From: Pseudomonas kuykendallii | Lineage (GTDB): Bacteria; Pseudomonadota; Gammaproteobacteria; Pseudomonadales; Pseudomonadaceae | Assembly: GCF_900106975.1 (NCBI RefSeq) | Contig: NZ_FNNU01000002.1 | Span: 372,001-436,000 of the forward strand | Direction of reading: 5' to 3' | Length of the DNA: 64,000 nucleotides | Shown: in pieces, positions 57,845 to 64,000 of the stretch | How the letters are laid out: each line of letters begins with the position of its first letter | Position numbering within the stretch: the stretch's first letter is position 1 | The notes under the pieces: model-generated | Databases searched by the model: none | What the model saw: only the letters and a program-made list of their open reading frames with translations | What the model was told of the DNA's origin: nothing | Made by a program: the position numbers and the translations under genes

Positions 57845-58470
57845 TGGTACCCGCCGAACTCGTCGTGCGTCATCTCGGGCTGGTGGACTATCTGCCGACT
57901 CTGGAGGCCATGCGCCGCCTGACCGCCGAGCGCGACGCAACCACGCCCGACGAGATTTGGCTGCTGCAGCATCCCCGCGTCTTCACCCAGGGCCAGGCCG
58001 GCAAGGCCGAGCATCTGCTGGCTCCGGGCGACATTCCCGTGGTTCAGGTCGATCGTGGCGGTCAGGTCACCTACCACGGCCCCGGCCAGCTGGTGGCCTA
58101 CCTGATGCTGGACCTGCGTCGGCTCGGGCTCGGCGTGCGTGAGCTGGTCACGGCGATGGAGCAGAGCCTGGTGGAGCTGCTGGCCGGCTATGCCGTCGAC
58201 GCGGCGCCCAAGGCGGATGCGCCCGGCGTCTATGTCGCCGGCGACAAGGTCGCCTCGCTGGGGCTGCGGGTCAGCCGTGGCTGTTCCTTCCACGGCCTGG
58301 CGCTCAACGTGGACATGGACATGTCGCCGTTCGGTCGGATCAATCCTTGTGGTTACGCGGGGTTGAAGATGGTCCAGCTCCGCGACCTGCTGGAGACGCC
58401 ACCGACGCTGGACGAGGTGGCGCAGCGTCTGGAGCGGATTCTGCGCCAGCGCCTGGGCTACGTCCGCTAA
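57844..58470 (+). CDS. lipB: Octanoyl-ACP:protein transferase
   Basis: A 208-residue enzyme that moves octanoate from ACP to lipoate-dependent proteins. Catalytic Cys169 (NPCGYAGL) and Lys135 (AGDKVASLG) are both in place, with [14 protein letters not shown] near the acyl-binding site. The GTG start at 57844 shares a base with the ybeD stop. It converges with lipA, which adds the sulfur atoms to the product. Confidence 0.96.
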   Translation: MVPAELVVRHLGLVDYLPTLEAMRRLTAERDATTPDEIWLLQHPRVFTQGQAGKAEHLLAPGDIPVVQVDRGGQVTYHGPGQLVAYLMLDLRRLGLGVRELVTAMEQSLVELLAGYAVDAAPKADAPGVYVAGDKVASLGLRVSRGCSFHGLALNVDMDMSPFGRINPCGYAGLKMVQLRDLLETPPTLDEVAQRLERILRQRLGYVR

Positions 58471-58530
58471 CTCGGCGATACGGCTTCAGGGCCGCCCTTC
58501 GCGAAAAAAGAGATTTCCTGAACGATGCGA

Positions 58531-58554
58531 ACACCCCGGATTGCCGCGGGGTGT
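58531..58554. terminator. Hairpin between lipB and lipA
   Basis: ACACCCCG (58531-58538) and CGGGGTGT (58547-58554) form an 8-bp stem between two convergent genes. The T tract is poor on both strands, so it may be a weak bidirectional terminator. Confidence 0.5.
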
Positions 58555-58571
58555 GTTGCCGTGTGTGCGAC

Positions 58572-59624
58572 TCAGTTCAGGTTGAGCGCGGGAATCAGGC
58601 CGGTGACCAGCGGCTGGCCGGGAACCGGAACGGGCGCGGCGAGGCCCAGGTTGTTCTTCTCGAACACCCGGTCGGCGCGGTAGCTGGAGCGCACCAGCGG
58701 GCCGGCGGCGACTTCCATGAAGCCCTTTTCCAGGCCGATCTCGCGCAAGCGGTTGAATTCCTCCGGGCTCACCCAGCGCTTCACCGTCAGGTGATTGCGG
58801 GTCGGCTGCAGGTACTGGCCGAGGGTCAGGATGTCCACGCCGATGGCGCGCAGGTCGTCCATGGTCGCCAGCACTTCCTCGTCGGTCTCGCCCAGGCCAA
58901 GCATCAGGCTGGTCTTGGTGAGGACCTCGGGACGGTGGCGCTTGGCGTGTTCCAGCGCGCGCAGGGTCTTCGCGTAGCCGGCGCGTGGGTCGCGCACTTC
59001 ATGGGTCAGCCGCTCGACCGTCTCGACGTTCTGCGCGAACACTTCCAAGCCGGAGTCGACCACCCGTTCGATGGCCAGCAGGTCGCCGTCGAAGTCCGGG
59101 GTCAGCGCCTCCACCACCACCTGCGGGGTGCGCTCCTTGATGGCGCGCACGCAGGCGGCGTAGTGGCCGGCGCCGCCGTCGTCGAGGTCGTCGCGGTCCA
59201 CCGAGGTCAGCACGATGTAGCGCAGCGCCATCAGTTCGACCGATTTGGCAGTGTTCTGCGGTTCTTCCTCGTCCAGCCAGCCGTTGGGGTTGCCGGTGTC
59301 GACGGCGCAGAAGCGGCAAGCGCGGGTGCACACGGAACCCATCAGCATGATGGTGGCGGTGCCGTTGGACCAGCATTCGCCCATGTTCGGGCAGTGCGAT
59401 TCCTGGCACACGGTGCTCAGCCGATGCTCGCCGACATTGCGCTTCACCGCCTCGAAACGGCTCCCGCTCGGCGCCTTGACCCGCAGCCACGAAGGCTTGG
59501 GTTCGTGCACCTGGGGCTGCGCCGAGGCGCGGCGCTTCTGGCCATCCTTGATCGCGGTGATGCCCTGCGCGGTGCGGAACTTTTCGCCGCTGGCGACGGG
59601 TTTTGACGAGTCTATGTCGGACAT
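58572..59624 (-). CDS. lipA: Lipoyl synthase
   Basis: A 350-residue radical-SAM enzyme inserting two sulfurs into octanoyl chains. The auxiliary cluster motif [12 protein letters not shown] and the radical-SAM motif CTRACRFC are both intact, and RSSYRAD near the C-terminus carries the conserved RSSY serine ligand. ATG 59624 gives the usual N-terminus; an upstream start at 59669 would add 15 residues. A hairpin at 59700-59727 lies further upstream. Confidence 0.97.
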   Translation of the reverse strand: MSDIDSSKPVASGEKFRTAQGITAIKDGQKRRASAQPQVHEPKPSWLRVKAPSGSRFEAVKRNVGEHRLSTVCQESHCPNMGECWSNGTATIMLMGSVCTRACRFCAVDTGNPNGWLDEEEPQNTAKSVELMALRYIVLTSVDRDDLDDGGAGHYAACVRAIKERTPQVVVEALTPDFDGDLLAIERVVDSGLEVFAQNVETVERLTHEVRDPRAGYAKTLRALEHAKRHRPEVLTKTSLMLGLGETDEEVLATMDDLRAIGVDILTLGQYLQPTRNHLTVKRWVSPEEFNRLREIGLEKGFMEVAAGPLVRSSYRADRVFEKNNLGLAAPVPVPGQPLVTGLIPALNLN

Positions 59625-59735
59625 CGGAACTGGCTCCGTAAGAGGCTCCGTTGGCAGCCGCAGGGGCAAATGGGGGAGGCGAAGTGTATCACAGGGGCGC
59701 GCCGCCGAGCCTGGGTGCCCGGCGGCGAACGGCGA

Positions 59736-61031
59736 TCAGCGGCCTTCGCGCAACTGCTTGATCAGTTCCTGGCTCGGGTAGCCGTCTGCCGGCCAGCCCA
59801 AGGACTGCTGGTAGGCGCGGATCGCCTTGCGGGTGTTGGCGCCGATGATGCTGTCCGCCGCGCCCGGCTCGTAGCCGCGTGCGCTCAGGCGTTCCTGCAG
59901 TTCGATGCGCTCGCTGCGGCTCAGCGGGAGATCGTCGCGCGGCCACTCGCCGATAACCTTTCCGGCGCCCTGGAAGCGCTCGGAAAGCAGGCCGATGGCC
60001 AGCGCGTAGGAAGACGAGTTGTTGTACTTGAGGATCGCGCGGAAGTTGCTCAGCACCAGGAACGCCGGACCACGATGACCGGCCGGCAGCAACAGCGAAG
60101 CGCTTTCGTCGGTCAGCTGGCCTGGAAGCACCGGCGGCGCGATGCCCAACCCCTGCCATTCGCGCAGGGGTTTGCGGATGTCGGCATCGGCCAGGGCGTA
60201 GTCGAAGCCCTTGGGCAGCGTCACCTCGAAGCCCCAAGGCAGGCCGTGGCGCCAGCCGGAAGCCTGCAGGTAGTGGGCGGTGGAGGCCAGTGCGTCGGCC
60301 GAGGAGTCCCAGATGTCGCGCCGCCCGTCGCCGTCGAAGTCCACGGCGTGGGTGTCGTAGGTGGTCGGGATGAACTGGGTCTGGCCCATCGCGCCGGCCC
60401 AGGAGCCGATCATCCGCTCCGGTTTCACGTCGCCGTGCTGGAGAATCAGCAGTGCGGCGATCAGCTGGCTCTGGGCGAAGCCCGGACGACGGCCTTCGTA
60501 GGCCAGGGTCGCCAGCGAGCGGATCACCGAACGGCTGCCCATGATCTGGCCGAAGTTGCTTTCCATGCCCCATACCGCGACCAGTGTTTGCGGCTCGACG
60601 CCGTAGCGCTCTTCGATGCTGGCGAGCAGGGCGGCGTTCTGCTGGATCAGCGCCTTGCCCTTGGCGACACGCTGGGCGGACAGCGCGCCGTCGAGGTATT
60701 CCCAGACCGGCCGGGTGAACTCGGGCTGGCTGCGGTCGGCGTCGATGACGGCCTGGTCGGGGGTCACGCCACTGAAGGCGCGGTCGAAGACCTCGGCGCG
60801 GATGCCCGCATTGAGTGCCTGGCTGCGGAACCCGTCGCGCCATTGCTCGAAGCTGATGCTCGGCGGGATCACGGGCTGTGCGTCGCCGCTGGCGGCCGCG
60901 GTGACGGCGGCGGGCGCGGCGGGTGGCGTGGTGGCGGCTTGCGGGGGGTTATCGGCGCAGGCGGAAAGGAAAGCCAGGGTGGCGCCCGTGAGCAGGGTAC
61001 GAGTCAGCTCGGGTGCTTTGGGATAGGGCAT
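59736..61031 (-). CDS. Lytic murein transglycosylase (SltB family) with peptidoglycan-binding domain
   Basis: A 431-residue lipoprotein (lipobox FLSAC, Cys25) with an Ala/Pro linker, a family-3 MltB-like catalytic domain (about 58-360; Glu157 in VWGMESNFG, then WAGAMGQTQFIPTTYDTHA) and a C-terminal PG_binding_1 domain (about 370-431, SARGYEPGAADSIIGANTR). A paralogue of MltB at 54238 with an added binding module; it probably trims septal or sidewall glycan. Likely a separate unit from arfA upstream. Confidence 0.92.
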   Translation of the reverse strand: MPYPKAPELTRTLLTGATLAFLSACADNPPQAATTPPAAPAAVTAAASGDAQPVIPPSISFEQWRDGFRSQALNAGIRAEVFDRAFSGVTPDQAVIDADRSQPEFTRPVWEYLDGALSAQRVAKGKALIQQNAALLASIEERYGVEPQTLVAVWGMESNFGQIMGSRSVIRSLATLAYEGRRPGFAQSQLIAALLILQHGDVKPERMIGSWAGAMGQTQFIPTTYDTHAVDFDGDGRRDIWDSSADALASTAHYLQASGWRHGLPWGFEVTLPKGFDYALADADIRKPLREWQGLGIAPPVLPGQLTDESASLLLPAGHRGPAFLVLSNFRAILKYNNSSSYALAIGLLSERFQGAGKVIGEWPRDDLPLSRSERIELQERLSARGYEPGAADSIIGANTRKAIRAYQQSLGWPADGYPSQELIKQLREGR

Positions 61032-61088
61032 GAAATCGAGGGTCTCGGTCGGTATCAGTGCATGACCTTAGCATGGCCGCCGGCTTTT

Positions 61089-61250
61089 TTAAGCCGCCAG
61101 AAGGACCGAAGCCTCTCCGTTGTATGACGGAGAGGCTTCGCGGCGGTAGCTGCCTTTGCCTTTTCTCGGGACTTCCTGGCGGCAGCGGAACAGCGGTTGC
61201 GCGATCAGGGATTTGGCCTTGTTCGGCCGCGATTTGGCTTTTCTGGACAT
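61089..61250 (-). CDS. arfA: Alternative ribosome-rescue factor ArfA
   Basis: A 53-residue basic protein from ATG 61250, preceded by AGGAG at 7 nt spacing. The sequence MSRKAKSRPNKAKSLIAQPL continues FRCRQE, then KGKGSYRREAS, the ArfA core (PLFRxRxE and KGKGSYxR). ArfA places RF2 on ribosomes stalled at non-stop mRNA and backs up tmRNA. A 14-bp perfect hairpin lies inside codons 37-48, the arrangement by which arfA mRNA is cut or terminated before its stop so that tmRNA normally destroys the product. It sits between holA and the transglycosylase gene. Confidence 0.88.
   Translation of the reverse strand: MSRKAKSRPNKAKSLIAQPLFRCRQEVPRKGKGSYRREASPSYNGEASVLLAA
61107..61140 (-). promoter_or_regulatory. 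Self-limiting hairpin inside arfA
   Basis: CGAAGCCTCTCCGT (61107-61120) pairs perfectly with 61127-61140, a 14-bp stem with a 6-nt loop, within the 3' part of the arfA coding frame. No T tract follows the stem on the - strand, so RNase III cleavage (as in E. coli arfA) is more likely than termination. The truncated mRNA would lack a stop codon and feed tmRNA-directed degradation. Confidence 0.75.
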
Positions 61251-61313
61251 GCCGATACTCCTGCGAAAGGGCGGCGCGCATGGTGCGCCCGAGCGGCATG
61301 GAAGTCCAGATGC

Positions 61314-62351
61314 TCAGTGGCTGGGAAGGCTCAGCCGCTTGCCGGAAAGTTGCAGGCAGAGCAGCGCCAGGCCGTTCCACGGCGAGCCCTCGGCCTGGCC
61401 CTTGATCTGCGCGTCGATGCGCTGGGCGTCGCCCAGCAACTGTTGCCAGCGCGCTGCGGAGTGCCGTTGCAGGGCGCGGGTCATCAGCGGTTTGCGCTTG
61501 TCCCAGACCGGCGGTCGTGCCTGGCTGAAGGCGCGGTCGAGCGGGATGCCCTGGGCCTGCTGGCGTGACAGGTTGGCCAGCAGGCGCAGCTCGCGGGCCA
61601 TCGCCCAGAGGATCACCGGGGTTTCCACGCCCTCGCCACGCAGGCCTTCGAGCATGCGCAGGGCGTGCGCGGATTCGCCGTTGAGGGCGGCGTCGATCAG
61701 CCCGAAGACGTCGAAGCGGGCGCTGTCGGCCACGGCGGCCTGCACGGTCTCGACGTCGATCTGCTCGCCCTCGGCGATCAGCTTGAGTTTCTCGATCTCC
61801 TGAGCGGCGGCGAGCAGGTTGCCCTCCACCCGCGCGGCGATCAGCTCCACCGCTTCCTGGCTGGCGCTCAGGCCGGCCTGCGCCAGGCGCTGGCGAATCC
61901 ATTGCGGCAACTGCGCGGCGTCCACTGGCCAGATCTGCACGAACTGCGCCTGTGGACCTTCGATGATGGCCTTGGCCCATTTGGTCTTCTGCGTGCTGCC
62001 ATCGAGCTTGGGCAGGCTGACCAGCAGCAGGGTGTCTTCGGCGGGGCGGCCCAGGTATTCGATCAGCGCGGCGGCGCCCTTGTCACCCGGCTTGCCGGAG
62101 GGAATGCGCAGCTCGATCAGGCGCCGTTCGGCGAACAGCGAGAGGCTGGCGCCGGCTTCGTAGAGCAGGCCCCAGTCGAAATTGGTGTCGGCATGGAACA
62201 CCTGGCGTTCGCCGAAGGCTTCGCGGCGCGCGGCGGCGCGGATCGCATCGCAGGCTTCCTGGCACAGCAGCGGATCGTCGCCGCTGACCACGTACACCGG
62301 GGCGAGGCTGCCCTGCAGGTGCTTGCCGAGTTGGGCGACGTTGAGTTTCAT
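61314..62351 (-). CDS. holA: DNA polymerase III delta subunit
   Basis: A 345-residue clamp-loader subunit that opens the beta clamp. From ATG 62351 the start is MKLNVAQLGKHLQGSLAPVYVVSGDDPLL. FAERRLIELRIPSGKPGDKGAAAL and LVSLPKLDGSTQKTKWAKAI fit HolA, as does length. It is downstream of lptE with a 37-nt gap, and upstream of arfA. Confidence 0.95.
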   Translation of the reverse strand: MKLNVAQLGKHLQGSLAPVYVVSGDDPLLCQEACDAIRAAARREAFGERQVFHADTNFDWGLLYEAGASLSLFAERRLIELRIPSGKPGDKGAAALIEYLGRPAEDTLLLVSLPKLDGSTQKTKWAKAIIEGPQAQFVQIWPVDAAQLPQWIRQRLAQAGLSASQEAVELIAARVEGNLLAAAQEIEKLKLIAEGEQIDVETVQAAVADSARFDVFGLIDAALNGESAHALRMLEGLRGEGVETPVILWAMARELRLLANLSRQQAQGIPLDRAFSQARPPVWDKRKPLMTRALQRHSAARWQQLLGDAQRIDAQIKGQAEGSPWNGLALLCLQLSGKRLSLPSH

Positions 62352-62388
62352 CGGAAGGGAATCGGGCCGCCGAGGCGGCCCGTGACGA

Positions 62389-63000
62389 TCACTTGGTCGG
62401 GATCGGCAGTTCGATCGGCGACTGCTGCGGCACCGCGGCGCGCGCGCGGCGCTCGGCTTCCGCCGCTTCGGCTTCGGCGCGGGCACGAGCTTCGGCGGCT
62501 TCCTGCAGCTGGGCCAGGCGATCCGGGCTGAGCAGTTGCAGGCGCAGGGCCAGTTGCTGAACCAGTTCGCGGGTCATCTCGGCGCGCAGTTGCTGGCCTT
62601 CCTGGCTGGAGCCGATCAGGTTGTTCTGGTCGTGCACGTAGGTCTGCTGGACTTCGACGCTGTCCTCGAGCAGGACGAGGTCTTTCCCGGCGCGGATCTG
62701 GTAGTGAAGGGTGCGGCTGATTTCGTACTCGGCACTGCGCGCGGAGCTGGTGTAGCTGGCGGTGCGCTGCTTCTCTTCCTCGCGGGCGATGATCAGCTTG
62801 TAGGGCGCGCCCTGGTAGACCTTCACGTCGCTGCGTTCCAGCAGGGCGGTGAGCTGCTTGGCGACTTCGCCGTAGGCATCGCGCGCCTGCAGGTCGAGTT
62901 CCTTGAGGGCGAACTGGGTTTCGCCGGTGCCGCGCAGCTGGAAGCCGCAGGCACTCAGGAGCAAGGTCAGGCCGACGAGCAGCAGGTTCCGTTTGAGCAT
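62389..63000 (-). CDS. lptE: LPS-assembly lipoprotein LptE
   Basis: A 203-residue outer-membrane lipoprotein that plugs LptD and helps insert LPS. Signal peptide with lipobox LLSAC (Cys18 from ATG 63000) followed by GFQLRGTG, the LptE hallmark. The C-terminal Ala/Glu/Arg-rich coiled tail (residues about 165-190) is longer than in E. coli and typical of pseudomonads. It follows leuS by 56 nt. Confidence 0.93.
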   Translation of the reverse strand: MLKRNLLLVGLTLLLSACGFQLRGTGETQFALKELDLQARDAYGEVAKQLTALLERSDVKVYQGAPYKLIIAREEEKQRTASYTSSARSAEYEISRTLHYQIRAGKDLVLLEDSVEVQQTYVHDQNNLIGSSQEGQQLRAEMTRELVQQLALRLQLLSPDRLAQLQEAAEARARAEAEAAEAERRARAAVPQQSPIELPIPTK

Positions 63001-63056
63001 TTCTTCTATCCCCTTGGCAGGCATTCCGGCGCCTTCTGGTCGGCGCCGGATGGTGT

Positions 63057-64000
63057 TCAGTTGGCGACGATGTTGACCAATTTACCCGGAACCACGATCA
63101 CCTTGCGGATCGTCAGCCCTTCGGTGAAGCGCAGGACGTTCTCGTTCTGCCGCGCCGCCGCTTCGATTTCCTCGCGACCGGCGCTGGCCGGCATCTCGAT
63201 CTGTCCGCGCAGCTTGCCGTTGACCTGGATGACCAGTTGCAGGCTGTCCTGAACCAGAGCGGACTCGTCCAGTTCCGGCCATTTCGCGTCGATCACCGCG
63301 CCATCGTGGCCCAGCCGGTTCCAGAGTTCATGGCAGATGTGCGGCGTGATTGGCGCCAGCAGCAGGGTCACGGTCTCGAGGCCTTCGTGCAGCAGCGCGC
63401 GATCCTGGCCGCTGTCCTGGGCGGCTTTTTCCAGCACGTTCATCAGCGTCATCACCTGGGCGATGGCGGTGTTGAATTTGTGATGCTGGCCGACGTCCTG
63501 GCTGGCCTGGCGGATCGCCAGGTGAATGGCGCGGCGGACCTCCTTCTGCGCGTCGTTCAGGCTGGCCACATCCAGCGCGCCCGGCAGACCGCCGGTGACG
63601 TGCGCGTGGGCCAGGCGCCAGACGCGGCGCAGGAAGCGGCTGGCGCCTTCGACACCGGAGTCGGACCATTCCAGGCTCATGTCCGGCGGCGAGGCGAACA
63701 TCATGAACAGGCGACAGGTGTCGGCACCGTAGGCATCGATCATCGATTGCGGATCGACGCCGTTGTTCTTCGACTTGGACATCTTCTCGACGCCGCCGAT
63801 TTCCACCGGCTGGCCGTCGCTCTTCAGTTTGGCGCCGATGACCTTGGCCTTGGCATCGCGCTCGACTTCGACGTCGGCCGGGTTGAACCAGTCCTTGCCG
63901 CCGTTGGCGAGCACGCGGTAGTAGGTCTCGGCGACTACCATGCCCTGGGTCAGCAGGTTCTCGAACGGCTCGCTGGAGTCGATCAGGCCCTGGTCGCGCA
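63057..64000 (-). CDS. leuS: Leucyl-tRNA synthetase, C-terminal part
   Basis: Only the last 314 or so codons are in the window; the frame continues past the right edge. The class I synthetase motif KMSKS is in [17 protein letters not shown], followed by [21 protein letters not shown] and the anticodon-binding domain ending in [14 protein letters not shown] and VNIVAN. It charges tRNALeu. leuS-lptE-holA is the usual order. Confidence 0.97.
   Translation of the reverse strand, partial: RDQGLIDSSEPFENLLTQGMVVAETYYRVLANGGKDWFNPADVEVERDAKAKVIGAKLKSDGQPVEIGGVEKMSKSKNNGVDPQSMIDAYGADTCRLFMMFASPPDMSLEWSDSGVEGASRFLRRVWRLAHAHVTGGLPGALDVASLNDAQKEVRRAIHLAIRQASQDVGQHHKFNTAIAQVMTLMNVLEKAAQDSGQDRALLHEGLETVTLLLAPITPHICHELWNRLGHDGAVIDAKWPELDESALVQDSLQLVIQVNGKLRGQIEMPASAGREEIEAAARQNENVLRFTEGLTIRKVIVVPGKLVNIVAN

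Overview
The window is high-GC chromosomal DNA from a Pseudomonas species, most like the P. aeruginosa group. The parE/parC neighbourhood, the mpl-ubiX block and the proA-nadD-rsfS-rlmH-mrdA-rodA-mltB-rlpA-dacC-ybeD-lipB / lipA / holA-lptE-leuS series follow the usual Pseudomonas order, and the proteins have family-typical Pseudomonas lengths and motifs. No rRNA, tRNA, CRISPR array, transposase or phage gene was seen.

Layout. (1) 1-13.2 kb: a partial periplasmic lipoprotein gene, then nudF, a DUF1249 gene, cpdA, yqiA, parE, a secreted phytase-like protein, a membrane-anchored retropepsin-like protease, parC and an orphan PqiC-like lipoprotein, all on the + strand. A nested palindromic repeat follows, then the divergent pair smp/serB. 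(2) 13.3-14.4 kb: ispA and xseB on the - strand, convergent with serB. The dxs gene that usually follows ispA is absent here. (3) 14.6-34.9 kb: a surface-glycan locus of about 20 kb. It has two + strand glycosyltransferases, a tightly overlapping nine-gene - strand operon (including WbpY- and WbpZ-like transferases and a one-piece ABC flippase), a central + strand wzz-GT2-wzy trio, and a second - strand operon (SDR epimerase, GT4, a decayed UDP-GlcNAc 4,6-dehydratase, wzx, GT2). No intact nucleotide-sugar pathway is present, so precursors must come from elsewhere. (4) 35.2-49.6 kb: ppa, mtfA, dedA, mpl, a structured intergenic repeat, ubiX, small metabolic genes, a MORN-repeat/C13-peptidase lipoprotein, a MaoC hydratase, an lrgAB-like pair, a LON-domain protein, a DedA-PAP2 fusion, a 3-methyladenine glycosylase and proA. 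(5) 49.6-64 kb: the peptidoglycan-elongation and lipoate gene series, lipA, a second lytic transglycosylase, a small arfA, holA, lptE and the 3' part of leuS.

How the genes work together. Much of the window concerns the cell envelope. RodA/PBP2, MltB, RlpA, DacC and Mpl make, trim and recycle peptidoglycan. LptE, LrgAB, the DedA proteins and several lipoproteins serve the membranes. The 20-kb locus should build a Wzx/Wzy-type, and possibly a second ABC-flipped, polysaccharide or glycoconjugate. Features found by reading the bases rather than long frames include arfA with its internal hairpin, the dehydratase pseudogene, two structured intergenic repeats, and an A9 slippage-prone tract inside rlpA.
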